64,000 bases of DNA from contig NZ_FXAW01000006.1 of NCBI RefSeq assembly GCF_900177665.1, positions 124,001 to 188,000 on the forward strand, in the 5' to 3' direction. This DNA comes from Marivirga sericea. Lineage in GTDB: Bacteria > Bacteroidota > Bacteroidia > Cytophagales > Cyclobacteriaceae. The notes below the pieces were generated by a model. It made no database searches, was not told the DNA's origin, and saw nothing but the letters and a program-made list of their open reading frames with translations. The translations under genes and the position numbers were made by a program. Positions 7,400 through 15,766 of this stretch are shown in pieces (position 1 is the stretch's first letter; the number at the start of each line of letters is the position of its first letter).

Positions 7400-8555
7400 T
7401 CCAGATTTAAAACAATTACGGAATGATGGTTATGAAATAACCATAAAAGGTGGACACTTATGTGTTCACCATATTCCTTATGTAAGTCCTAGCGGTATGA
7501 TCTTATATGGAATGATGATTTCAAAGTTAGACCTTATTTCTAACTTAAAGATTGGAAAACCTAATACACACGTAGCATACTTTTCAGGAGAAGCGCCATG
7601 TGATGGGAAGGGTTCTATCCTAAATAAGATAGTTATTGGTTCACAAAAACAAGTTTTTGATGGGATTGAAGTCAATCATACGTTGTCAAGTAAACCTGGT
7701 CCGCAAGGGTATCTTAATCAATATGAGAAGGTAGTTGCTTACGTTCGTTTAATAGAAGCTCAAGCGCAATCAATCGATCCTAAAGTTACTGCTAGAACAT
7801 TTAAGGTTATGATAGACGATGGTTCCGAGGATCAACATTTTATGTATCCTGATACTAATTCTAGTAGAGCAAACATAGAGGAGTTAAATGATAAGTTCAC
7901 CAATCAAAACATTGCAATAATAGGTTTAGGTGGTACCGGTTCATATGTTCTGGATGCTGTTTCTAAAACTAGAGTAAATAGTATTGGAATTTTTGATGGA
8001 GATCAAATGAAGGTGCACAATGCTTTTAGAAGCCCAGGTGCTTATTCGATTGATGACTTGAACATGTTCGAGAAGAAAGTAAACATCCTGTATAAAACTT
8101 ATTCTAATATTTCTAAAGTTATTCAACCTTACCCAGAATTTATTAGTGAGGATAACATTAATAAGCTTGATAGATACTCTTTTGTATTTGTCTGTGTTGA
8201 TGATGCTGACAGTAGAAAATTAATTTCAACCTACCTTATTGACAAAGGCATTCCTTTTATTGATGTTGGTATGGGTGTTTTAAAGGTAAATAATCAATTG
8301 ATAGGTATGGTTCGGACAACATTAGTAACCAGAGAGTATCATGACCATACAAAAGATAGATTGCCTCTAACCCAAGTTGATAATAATGATTATAATGATA
8401 ATATCCAGATTTGTGAATTAAATATGCTTAATGCTGCGAAAGCAGTAATTAAGTGGAAAAAGTTTTCTTTATTTTTTCAAGATTTATTATTAGAACATCA
8501 TAGTGTTTATTCAATTAACGATTCTATGCTACATAATGATGAGGTATCAACATAA
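7374..8555 (+). CDS. ThiF/E1-like adenylyltransferase with N-terminal DUF6791-type domain
   Basis: A 393-residue protein with two parts. Residues 1-165 match the domain usually fused to ThiF in multi-ubiquitin operons (GYEITIKGGHLCVHHIPYV, then a KPGPQGYLNQYEKVVAYV block), annotated in such operons as DUF6791 or E2/JAB-like. Residues 175-393 are an E1/ThiF Rossmann domain with the ATP-binding GLGGTGS at 184-190, FDGDQ at about 207-211, and a C347 in NIQICELN where E1 enzymes often have their thiol. It should adenylate the Ub-like partner encoded immediately upstream. No separate E2 gene is present. It overlaps both neighbours, so the operon is tightly coupled. Confidence 0.87.
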   Translation: MSLLQINHNPDLKQLRNDGYEITIKGGHLCVHHIPYVSPSGMILYGMMISKLDLISNLKIGKPNTHVAYFSGEAPCDGKGSILNKIVIGSQKQVFDGIEVNHTLSSKPGPQGYLNQYEKVVAYVRLIEAQAQSIDPKVTARTFKVMIDDGSEDQHFMYPDTNSSRANIEELNDKFTNQNIAIIGLGGTGSYVLDAVSKTRVNSIGIFDGDQMKVHNAFRSPGAYSIDDLNMFEKKVNILYKTYSNISKVIQPYPEFISEDNINKLDRYSFVFVCVDDADSRKLISTYLIDKGIPFIDVGMGVLKVNNQLIGMVRTTLVTREYHDHTKDRLPLTQVDNNDYNDNIQICELNMLNAAKAVIKWKKFSLFFQDLLLEHHSVYSINDSMLHNDEVST

Positions 8556-8889
8556 ATTCGTTTCACTTATTCCAGAGGACTTAGAAGAATCAGTACTATA
8601 TGTTTCTACAGAATATGCAACAGTTAGTCATCTTTGTGCCTGTGGATGTAAGGAAGAGGTTGTGACACCTTTAAGTAAAGAAGATTGGTATCTGATTTTT
8701 GATGGTGTATCTATTACCTTAAAGCCTTCGATTGGAAATTGGGATTTTGATTGTCGGTCACATTATTGGATTATCAATAATAAGGTGGTTTGGTGTCCGC
8801 CAGAGGAACCTTTATTTAAGAATTCGAAAAAGAGCAACACTAGGAAATGGTGGGATTTTTTCTCGTTTTTTACCTCATTAAAGGTATAA
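8536..8889 (+). CDS. DUF6527 family protein of the ubiquitin-like operon
   Basis: A 117-residue protein with the DUF6527 signature: HLCACGCKEEVVTPL near residues 32-46 (C34, C36, C38), then TLKPSIGNW at 61-69 and CRSHYWI at 73-79, a likely metal-binding set of Cys and His. DUF6527 proteins accompany Multi_ubiq and ThiF genes and have been proposed to act as peptidases in them; that role is inference here. I start it at ATG 8536 rather than at GTG 8503, which gives a 20-bp overlap with the ThiF gene. A strong terminator follows 42 bp downstream, closing the operon. Confidence 0.85.
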   Translation: MMRYQHKFVSLIPEDLEESVLYVSTEYATVSHLCACGCKEEVVTPLSKEDWYLIFDGVSITLKPSIGNWDFDCRSHYWIINNKVVWCPPEEPLFKNSKKSNTRKWWDFFSFFTSLKV

Positions 8890-8930
8890 TAACTTTCTCT
8901 TAGTTGGCTTTGCTTTTCTAAGGTTTTTGA

Positions 8931-8966
8931 ATAGCCGTTGGTATAAATTGCCAACGGTTATTTTTT
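8931..8966 (+). terminator. Terminator of the ubiquitin-like operon
   Basis: An 11-bp stem (ATAGCCGTTGG with CCAACGGTTAT, one G-U pair in the plus-strand RNA) with a 9-base loop, followed by six T residues. It is oriented for plus-strand transcripts, so the three-gene operon ends with the DUF6527 gene. Confidence 0.85.
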
Positions 8967-8997
8967 AAAGAAGAATTTATGCAATAAAGTCATCAAT

Positions 8998-9669
8998 TTA
9001 TCTAACTGTTGTTTTGTCTGTATGCGGATTGTATGAAATTGTCCCTATTCGAGGCTGTACAATTCTTGTTAATTCTTTGTTTGATTCTAATCCTTGATTT
9101 CTCATAAAACAGAATACTCGTATATTTAATTCTTCAGTTGTGAAGAAATCCAACAAAAGTTTTGCAGTAGAGTAACTAGTTCTACCTAGAGTTAATATAT
9201 CATCAACAATTGTAATGTTAGTAACTCCTCTTGGAATAATACCTGATACGGTCATACTTTTAATATGAGCTTTTGGAAAAACTCTATCCTTAGAATTAGC
9301 AAAATGAGAGCTTCTAGAAACTGAAGTCTGCCTTTTTACTAGGGGAGCTACTGAATGACCTAGATTAGCTTTTACTAAACTATCACACAAAATCTGAGTA
9401 TTCCATAAGGAATTTGCTCTATATTTTCTGCTACTTGGAACAGGAATTAATAATGTATCTTCATTTAAGAAATCTTTAAAGTAAGTAAGGTATTTATCTT
9501 CCGTTAATACGTCTATTATTTTTTTAATATTATTTCTCTCTCCATTTTTTATGGAATCTTTAATTGTAACACTAGTTTTTGCTTTCTTGGTTGACCCTTT
9601 AGCAGAATAATTTAAAAGGGAGCCAAATCTAAAAGGCAAATTCCTTCCTTCTGGTGAGAGCTTGTACAT
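8998..9669 (-). CDS. ComF-like phosphoribosyltransferase-domain protein
   Basis: A 223-residue type I phosphoribosyltransferase. The PRPP-binding loop ITIVDDILTLGRTS lies at residues 153-166, preceded by a LLIPVPSSRKYRA segment as in ComF and related enzymes. An N-terminal zinc-finger pair like that of ComF is not seen. It overlaps the DprA-like gene by 41 bp and follows it on the same strand, so the two are made together. Pairs of DprA-like and PRTase genes recur in mobile elements and have been suggested as defence or nucleotide-sensing modules; no activity can be read from the sequence. Confidence 0.85.
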   Translation of the reverse strand: MYKLSPEGRNLPFRFGSLLNYSAKGSTKKAKTSVTIKDSIKNGERNNIKKIIDVLTEDKYLTYFKDFLNEDTLLIPVPSSRKYRANSLWNTQILCDSLVKANLGHSVAPLVKRQTSVSRSSHFANSKDRVFPKAHIKSMTVSGIIPRGVTNITIVDDILTLGRTSYSTAKLLLDFFTTEELNIRVFCFMRNQGLESNKELTRIVQPRIGTISYNPHTDKTTVR

Positions 9670-10321
9670 TTTCTAAGTGTGTATTAAAATTATACCTATT
9701 TAAAATTTCAGCACCATAACTTATCATCTCAGTGGTCCAAGTTACCTTTGGATCATTAGTAATGTTCTCTAAAATAAATAATGATCTACCTAGCCTTAAT
9801 GCTTCCCATCCTTGATGTTTAGTCCCGCTTTTCTCTGATGCCTCAACAATAATTGTTGCATCGCTTATAAGTGCCATAGTCTTATTCCTCTGAGGAAAAT
9901 TTTTACCTTGAATAGGTATTCCTGGTCTAAATTGGCTAATTGCTAAATGATTCCTTTTTATCTCATCAAGAAGTTCCTTATTCTCAGCAGGGTAAACTTT
10001 GTCTAGAGGAGAACCTACAACAGCAATTGTTTTCCCTTTGTATTCAATTGCTGTTTTATGTGCCATTGTATCAACACCTTTTGCTAATCCACTAACAATA
10101 ATAAAGTCTAGTTCCACTAGCATTTTAACTAATGATTTAGTTCGGGCAAGACCTTCTGGAGAAACATTTCTAGAACCAACAACAGAGACTCTTCTTCCTT
10201 CAATTAATAGACTTTCATCCCCATCTATAAATAGCTCTTTAGGTGCATTTTTTGCCTCAATTTCAGTTAATTCACCCTTTAATTCTTCTAAGTTTATTTT
10301 TCTCATACAGTAATAAATCAT
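9629..10321 (-). CDS. DprA/Smf-like Rossmann-fold protein
   Basis: A 230-residue protein consisting of the DprA Rossmann-like core alone: VSVVGSRNVS at 45-54, VSGLAKGVDTMAHKTAI at 76-92, FPQRNKTMALISD at 142-154 and EASEKSGTKHQGWEALRLGR at 160-179. These are the nucleotide- or DNA-binding loops of DprA. The C-terminal winged helix and N-terminal SAM-like domains of housekeeping DprA are absent, so this is a cargo paralogue rather than the host competence protein. ATG 10306 is an alternative start. It forms an operon with the downstream phosphoribosyltransferase. Confidence 0.87.
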   Translation of the reverse strand: MIYYCMRKINLEELKGELTEIEAKNAPKELFIDGDESLLIEGRRVSVVGSRNVSPEGLARTKSLVKMLVELDFIIVSGLAKGVDTMAHKTAIEYKGKTIAVVGSPLDKVYPAENKELLDEIKRNHLAISQFRPGIPIQGKNFPQRNKTMALISDATIIVEASEKSGTKHQGWEALRLGRSLFILENITNDPKVTWTTEMISYGAEILNRYNFNTHLENVQALTRRKEFAF

Positions 10322-10323
10322 AT

Positions 10324-10352
10324 TTGTCGAAAGACAATGATTGACAAAAATA
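10324..10352 (-). promoter_or_regulatory. Promoter region of the dprA-like operon
   Basis: On the minus strand TATTTTTG (10345-10352) matches the -7 consensus TAnnTTTG. A small inverted repeat TTGTC-GAAA-GACAA (10324-10337) lies between it and the start codon, a possible operator or leader hairpin. Confidence 0.35.
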
Positions 10353-10475
10353 CCAGTAATTAAAATACATATAAATAAGCGAAAGGAAAAACTTTTTTAA
10401 AAATGAATTAAGCTGAATTCATTATGTAACAAAAAAATAAGAAAAATTAGTGTTGCCAATTAAAAAATTCCTAGA

Positions 10476-10757
10476 TTAAGAATATTCAACTGATACTTCC
10501 TCGTCTTCGCTGATATCCTCATTACTACCACTTACATTCATAGGACTCACTGTAAAATTCCAATTGTACTCCATATCACATTTATCGCAAACAATTACAT
10601 CCTCAAAATTGATGGCATCACTTTCTTTACTACTTGACATATTTGGAGAAGGGATTTCAATTTCATTAGAAGTTATATTATTTCCGCAATTAATACATGT
10701 ATAACTTAATGTCATTGAATTTTGATGTCCAAATCCGTTTTGAAAAAAATAGCCCAT
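10476..10757 (-). CDS. Small zinc-ribbon protein
   Basis: A 93-residue protein with two CxxC knuckles, CINC and CDKC, separated by about 34 residues. This is a zinc-ribbon layout, with an acidic serine-rich C-terminus (NEDISEDEEVSVEYS). No enzymatic domain is visible. It stands alone between the dprA-like operon and the M23 peptidase gene, on the same strand as both but with gaps of over 100 bp, so it probably has its own promoter. Function is unknown. Confidence 0.65.
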   Translation of the reverse strand: MGYFFQNGFGHQNSMTLSYTCINCGNNITSNEIEIPSPNMSSSKESDAINFEDVIVCDKCDMEYNWNFTVSPMNVSGSNEDISEDEEVSVEYS

Positions 10758-10873
10758 AATTAATATAATTTTATATTTAGTATATAATTAACGCTAACAA
10801 GTGTTATTAGTTCTTAAGATTAGAAAATTGTAAGTTTGTATGTTTATAATAAAGAGAATTAAATTATTCTTTA

Positions 10874-13678
10874 TTAATCAGAAATATTGCAAATTGCGGG
10901 ATTTCTAGGTTTTTGGAGTTTAATATTTATTAGACCGTTCGGAGAAATGATTTTACAATCAGGACTAATATACTCGATGTGAATATGATTTTGCATATAT
11001 CTTAAATGAGGATATAATTCTTTTACCATGTTTGTCATAGTTCCTATTTTCTGACCATAGTATACAAAATCTCCCTGTTTCACTTCTGGAAAGACATAAA
11101 AGTGCCTTGAAATATAGCCGAATTCGTTCTGAATAGAGATTATCTTCTGATTATCATATCCATTTTTGACAATTCCTATATCAATTACCTTCCCTGTCAT
11201 TGTGGAAAAAATAGGTTCACCTGGTGTTGCTAAGAAATCAGTGCCTGAATGCTTTTTATCTAACCTATCAGAAAGAAACATTCCGTGACCGTCATAGTCG
11301 TTCCGGACTATGCCAGATAAAGTAGGGGATCCAAAATTGGCAAATCCACCAATATATTTGTTAGTCGTTCCAAAATTCACATTAAATATTGAAGATTTAT
11401 CTATATTATTAACAATTGAATTATCATGTTTATTTTCATTCAGTTCTTGATCATGTTTATCTTTTTCTTCTATCAATGATAGAAAAAAGTTAATATCATT
11501 CAATTTAAACTCATAATTAAAGTATTCATTAATATCAGAAGCAGTTAAATAATAATTTTCGTATTCGTAATTAGGCCTAATTATTTCATTCCCCTGTTTA
11601 TCAACATAGGACCAACCGGAGCCTTCTTCAAATCTTCCTCCAACATAAAAATTAAAGGTGCAATTATCAGCACCTGATAGATTACAAATTTCTTCTTCAA
11701 TTTTCTCAAATACTTTACCTATATCTTCACTGAACCTATTATATAATTTATCCACTCTAAAAATATCTTTAGGAAACTTATAGGATGTATGCTCTACAGG
11801 GTATTTTACGGTGAAAGAAGTACAATAAGGATTATCCTTAACTTTTATTATTTCTCCCTTTTTACCATCATGAAAAATATAATATTCAATGTCATCCCAT
11901 GCACATAAATTTGAAATGTCTCTATTGATTACTTTTGCAACTCCATATGTATCATATAAATATGTATCACCATAAAAATGATACTCATTATTGAACTTTT
12001 TATATCCACTCTTAATTTTCTTTATTGGGCTGTCAGGATAATAACAAATGATCTCATTCTTAGCTTTATCTATGAAAAAAATATCCGAACCACTTATCGA
12101 GTACTGGTGTTCCCCCCCTACGTTTATAATGTATTCTATTGTTCCCTTTGGTTTGTTTCTCACTCCCCTTATTTTGTTATAATTATCAAATAAAGTATTG
12201 GGTCTAAAATTTTCATTAAGTGAAATTATTTCCACCTTACTAGGTGAAACATCAAATTCTCTCAAGGGTAATATTTCATCATAAATATAGTTCTTGACAC
12301 TGTCCTTTAGAATTCCATTCTCGTAATAGGCAATATATTTTACTTGGTTATTGCGAGATATTATATGTTTTCCATGTTTAACTCCATTGATGGAAATTCC
12401 TTTATAAGTATCATGTCCTATTTTTAACTCAAAAGCTCCATTTATTTTATTATTATCAAACATTCCTGCTATCCAGGCATTAGATTCAATTAAAAGATCT
12501 TTTTTATTATCAAAACTAATTGATGGTTTGTAATTCAGATATAGAATAGCATCCCCATTTATCTTACCTTCTTTGATTAGTCCCTTATACCCATAGACCT
12601 TAAACCCTTCATTTGAGAGCAGGCTCATATAAATACTATTTTTGTTTTTTTTTACTCCAATTGAATAGGTTGGATAGTCTTTTTGAAGTTTAATAATTTC
12701 ATTAAATGGATTTCTTATTTCATAGTTTTTTAAAAAAGTTGTTTCATGAACTGATTTGATTTCGGACTGTTCAACATAGGAATTGAGTGTGGTTGTCCTA
12801 TAATTTAATCCGTATACATATCTGAAAATAGATGTTTGAGGAAATATTATTCTACCAGGGCTCAAAGTAAATATTCCAAAACCAGAATCGTTAACACGTT
12901 TATTAATAGTTGAGATTACATTTATTCTTTCCGAATTAATATAATGTGGTTTAAGAAATATTTCTTTTATTTTACTTAAAATAGCTTTGTATTCAATTTC
13001 ATTTATTGATTCTTCAAAAGTTGTATAATCATCAGAATTGATAAATATTTCATTAGCAAATTCGGAATCGAGGGTTGAATATTTTGTCCAACTAGGCTTT
13101 TTATTAGGTTCGGTTATTAAGGTTTTAGTTGAATCAAAGCTCAATATTCCAAAAGCGAAATCAATGTTTAAAATATTTTTGTAATCCAAACTAGCTAAAT
13201 AATATATCACTTGTCCATCAGGTCCAAATCCTAATGATTTCACCCCTAAAAAATATTTTCTCTCTAAAAGATAATCGTAAAGGCCGATTTGATTTACTAA
13301 TGTAATCGGTTCAAAAAAGTACTCTCCTGATTTAATTATTTCCTCCGTAAATCTAGGCTCATTATAAAAGTCGATTTCGTTAAACGGTGTTCCAAATTGG
13401 AAAATAGTACTATCAGCTTTAATAGTTGTAGACTTAATTATATTTGGATCGCTTCGAATGATAGCTGTAGAAATATACCACTTATCTCGATATTTAAAGT
13501 CTTGATCAAGCTCTCTATCAGAATAACTATAATTTATTTTTATCTTTTTTTCTTGGGCGAAACAGTAACTAGGATCAAGTATTGAAAAACTTAAAAAGAG
13601 TATAGTTGTAAAAATTTTTAAAGAAGTAGGAATAATATCTTCTGTCATTAAATTGATATTTATCAATTTAATATACAA
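10874..13678 (-). CDS. Secreted MORN-repeat/M23 (LytM) metallopeptidase
   Basis: A large exported protein of 934 residues from ATG 13678; ATG 13648 would remove ten residues. A hydrophobic signal segment (KIFTTILFLSFSILDPSYCFAQ) occurs at about residues 21-42. The middle, around 355-430, carries MORN-like turns such as YKGLIKEGKINGDAILYLN. The C-terminus is an M23 peptidase domain with zinc ligands H810 and D814 (HSGTD) and the catalytic pair H898/H900 (HIHIEY). M23 enzymes cut peptidoglycan cross-bridges. It is the last cargo gene before the transposon's right end. A large M23 protein is unusual Tn7-like cargo. Confidence 0.8.
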   Translation of the reverse strand: MYIKLININLMTEDIIPTSLKIFTTILFLSFSILDPSYCFAQEKKIKINYSYSDRELDQDFKYRDKWYISTAIIRSDPNIIKSTTIKADSTIFQFGTPFNEIDFYNEPRFTEEIIKSGEYFFEPITLVNQIGLYDYLLERKYFLGVKSLGFGPDGQVIYYLASLDYKNILNIDFAFGILSFDSTKTLITEPNKKPSWTKYSTLDSEFANEIFINSDDYTTFEESINEIEYKAILSKIKEIFLKPHYINSERINVISTINKRVNDSGFGIFTLSPGRIIFPQTSIFRYVYGLNYRTTTLNSYVEQSEIKSVHETTFLKNYEIRNPFNEIIKLQKDYPTYSIGVKKNKNSIYMSLLSNEGFKVYGYKGLIKEGKINGDAILYLNYKPSISFDNKKDLLIESNAWIAGMFDNNKINGAFELKIGHDTYKGISINGVKHGKHIISRNNQVKYIAYYENGILKDSVKNYIYDEILPLREFDVSPSKVEIISLNENFRPNTLFDNYNKIRGVRNKPKGTIEYIINVGGEHQYSISGSDIFFIDKAKNEIICYYPDSPIKKIKSGYKKFNNEYHFYGDTYLYDTYGVAKVINRDISNLCAWDDIEYYIFHDGKKGEIIKVKDNPYCTSFTVKYPVEHTSYKFPKDIFRVDKLYNRFSEDIGKVFEKIEEEICNLSGADNCTFNFYVGGRFEEGSGWSYVDKQGNEIIRPNYEYENYYLTASDINEYFNYEFKLNDINFFLSLIEEKDKHDQELNENKHDNSIVNNIDKSSIFNVNFGTTNKYIGGFANFGSPTLSGIVRNDYDGHGMFLSDRLDKKHSGTDFLATPGEPIFSTMTGKVIDIGIVKNGYDNQKIISIQNEFGYISRHFYVFPEVKQGDFVYYGQKIGTMTNMVKELYPHLRYMQNHIHIEYISPDCKIISPNGLINIKLQKPRNPAICNISD

Positions 13679-13742
13679 TTCTTAGAGCAAATTATCATTA
13701 TATTTTTTATATAAATGAATTCCTTTTTAGAATCATGGTCTT

Positions 13743-13814
13743 TATCCGTTTCTTCTAAAGGTATTATTATTCGCATTTACTTCTGTAGGTTCGCAACCCC
13801 TTCTGTAAATCACA
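13743..13814. repeat. Transposon right end with three TnsB/TniA-site repeats
   Basis: Two repeats of TCGCA-N4-CTTCTGTA lie at 13771-13787 and 13791-13807, identical at all 13 fixed positions and 20 bp apart. A weaker copy, TATCC-GTTT-CTTCTAAA, lies at 13743-13759. The last repeat is followed by AATCACA, so the element ends ...ACA at 13814. Spaced binding sites just inside an ACA terminus are the hallmark of Tn7-family ends. Confidence 0.8.
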
Positions 13815-13819
13815 CCTCC
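13815..13819. other. Candidate 5-bp target duplication (CCTCC)
   Basis: The five bases next to the ACA terminus would be the host target duplicated on insertion, as Tn7-family elements make 5-bp duplications. The matching copy should lie beyond the left end, outside this window, so this is a prediction. Confidence 0.5.
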
Positions 13820-14663
13820 CCCGACAAGCGCCACATCAGAAATTGTGTGATGAGGTGCCCTGTAGGGTCTGGTCGCAATCAAAGAAGCATGAGCTCCTAA
13901 CCTTCCGGCAACAGAATGTATTTTTGTTGTTTCTAATGCTTCAGTCAAGCTCAAAGGAGGCAAAATTGATGGAAATCGTTTTGCTAACATAGTTTTTCCT
14001 GCTCCAGGAGGACCTACCATGATTACATTATGTCCACCTGCCGCTGCAATTTCAAGTGCTCTTTTAATGTTTTCTTGTCCTTGTACATCAGCAAAATCTG
14101 CCTCATAATCATTGAGATTTGTAAAGAAAATATCCCGGGTATCCATCTCCATAGGCTTGATTTCCGATCTTCCTTCCAGAACGCCTATGGCATCATTTAA
14201 ATTTGATACAGGAATAACATCAAGATTATTGACAATTGCGGCTTCGGCTGCATTTTCTTGCGGTAGAATAAACCCTTTAAAGCCTTGCTTTCTAGCTTCA
14301 ATGGCTATTGGTAAAACGCCTTTTATAGGACGGAGCGTACCATCTAAGGCTAATTCTCCCATAATCATATAGTGCCCTAATTCTTGAGTGAAGATTTGTT
14401 CTGAACCACTTAAAATTCCAAGAGCAATTGGTAAATCATAGGCAGACCCTTCCTTTTTTACATCAGCCGGAGCTAAATTGATGACTACTTTCTGCCGTGG
14501 CATTTTGTAGCCACTGTATTTGATGGCAGCATCAATACGGTGCTCACTTTCCTTGATGGCATTATCTGGCAATCCCACCATATGAAACCTAGTGCCTTGG
14601 CTTACATTCACCTCAATTGTGATAACATTTGCATCTACTCCATAAACTGAACTTCCATAAGAC

Positions 14664-15245
14664 TTAGCTAACATACCCTAATCTTTTTTCTATCAGTAAA
14701 ATAAAAATATGAATAATTTTGATGTGAATTTCTTGAATTCTGTCAGCATATCCAGTGTGAGGAACACGAATATCTACATCAGAGACTTGAGACAATTTGC
14801 CTCCATCTTTTCCTGTTAAACTAATAATTTTGATTCCTTTCGCTTTTGCTGCTTTGCAGGCTTCAAGGATATTCTCCGAATTTCCGCTTGTGCTAATGGC
14901 TAAAAGCACATCCCCTTTTCTCCCTAATGCTTCTACAGCTCTACTGAAAATAAAATTAAACCCGTAATCATTTCCGACACAAGTAATATGACTAACTTCA
15001 GATAATGCCATAGCAGCTATAGCTGGTCTTTCTTCTCTATATTTTCCACTTAATTCTTCAGCGAAATGCATGGCATCACAATGAGAACCGCCATTTCCAC
15101 AGCTCATTACTTTTCCCTCCGCTGAGAAGGAGTTCACCATTAATTCTACGGCAGCTTCAATATTAGCTAACTGCTCTGGTTGGTTCAAAAAGTCATTCAG
15201 CGTCTTTTGTGCTGAATCCAATTCATTTTTAATAAGGTTAATCAT
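14664..15245 (-). CDS. gmhA: Phosphoheptose isomerase-like SIS protein
   Basis: A 193-residue single SIS-domain protein of GmhA/DiaA size. [22 protein letters not shown] near residues 48-69 and the sugar-phosphate loop [12 protein letters not shown] match GmhA, which converts sedoheptulose 7-phosphate to heptose phosphate for LPS core or S-layer glycans. The H-x-E pair for zinc or substrate is present (HFAEE, and QEIHIKIIH near the C-terminus). The gene ends 11 bp inside comM and the two were probably co-transcribed. A DiaA-like replication role is an alternative but less likely. Confidence 0.85.
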   Translation of the reverse strand: MINLIKNELDSAQKTLNDFLNQPEQLANIEAAVELMVNSFSAEGKVMSCGNGGSHCDAMHFAEELSGKYREERPAIAAMALSEVSHITCVGNDYGFNFIFSRAVEALGRKGDVLLAISTSGNSENILEACKAAKAKGIKIISLTGKDGGKLSQVSDVDIRVPHTGYADRIQEIHIKIIHIFILLIEKRLGYVS

Positions 15246-15253
15246 TGAGCTTT

Positions 15254-15637
15254 TTAAGATTGGGGATTTGTATCTTCGGTTTTGGTTGTGTCATCTTTTT
15301 GATTGTCTTCTTCCTTTTCACTAGAAGGTTCCGTTTTTGTAGAGGCAGCGGGTGTACTTTCAGCCTCTTTTTTATCATAAAGCTTGGCCTTAAACTGATT
15401 GAGCTCCTGCTCATGTTTCTCCACTAACTTAGCCTTGGCTTTTTCTTCCTGTTTGAATAAAAATATAACCACCAGAAACAGCACAAGTCCAGCAATGGAG
15501 GTGTACTGCACTAAATCCATTTGCTTAAATAGATCAAACAGGAAATTGAGATCATTCTTTCCTATTGATATAATGACTACAGTGGCAATATGAAAGATTA
15601 GAAGCGCCACAAAGAGAATAGTTTTAAAAGTCTTCAT
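15254..15637 (-). CDS. Small two-helix membrane protein with charged tail
   Basis: A 127-residue protein with two hydrophobic segments (about residues 7-26 and 44-61) and then a long K/E/S/T-rich tail that is probably disordered and cytoplasmic or periplasmic. This resembles LapA-type small membrane proteins in layout, but no motif confirms it. It is encoded 8 bp upstream of the gmhA-like gene on the same strand, so it is likely in that operon. Function is unknown. Confidence 0.65.
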   Translation of the reverse strand: MKTFKTILFVALLIFHIATVVIISIGKNDLNFLFDLFKQMDLVQYTSIAGLVLFLVVIFLFKQEEKAKAKLVEKHEQELNQFKAKLYDKKEAESTPAASTKTEPSSEKEEDNQKDDTTKTEDTNPQS

Positions 15638-15766
15638 AAAATGATGCGGTGGTTTTGATTATGAATATAAACAAATATAGAAATTATTTAACAACTCCTA
15701 TGGTAGAATTTCATTGCTGTAGCAATTACGATCATTTTGATCTGCTCAATCAAGAAATGAAATGGC

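Larger units (their letters stand above)
1..13814. mobile_element. Tn7/Tn5053-like transposon inserted in comM, left end outside the window
   Basis: The core is TniA (DDE transposase), TniB (AAA+ ATPase) and TniQ, followed by a TnsE-like protein and roughly 9 kb of cargo dominated by defence-type genes. The right boundary is placed at 13814: read outward from the element the sequence ends in TCACA, the 5'-TGT/ACA-3' terminus typical of Tn7-family elements. Immediately beyond it an intact comM reading frame begins in the middle of a glycine codon. Three spaced repeats that look like TnsB/TniA binding sites lie just inside this end. The left end, the rest of tniA, any tnsA and the 3' half of comM must lie before position 1 if the model is right. 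The cargo looks AT-richer by eye than the backbone. The boundary is well supported; full length and target duplication cannot be seen. Confidence 0.85.
13742..14674 (-). pseudogene. comM: comM (YifB Mg-chelatase family), 5' fragment interrupted by the transposon
   Basis: Family members are about 500 residues; this frame has 310, of which the first 286 belong to comM and the rest read into transposon end sequence until a TAA. Present are the N-terminal Lon-substrate-like domain and the AAA+ Walker A GPPGAGKT at residues 221-228. The family motif DVALVGGG is cut at its last glycine (287), with TGTGATTTAC of the element following. Walker B, sensors and the C-terminal Mg-chelatase region are missing. 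ComM is a hexameric helicase that aids branch migration during natural transformation, so the host is probably comM-minus. It overlaps the upstream gmhA-like gene by 11 bp, as in an operon. Confidence 0.92.

Noticed and set aside
9629-10321. Host housekeeping DprA
   Set aside because: The sequence has only the Rossmann core, without the usual flanking domains, and lies inside the transposon; it is treated as cargo.
11287-11312. Short inverted repeat CATAGTC...GACTATG in the M23 gene
   Set aside because: It lies within a confident coding region (around YDGHG of the peptidase), and 7-bp arms are expected by chance at this scale.
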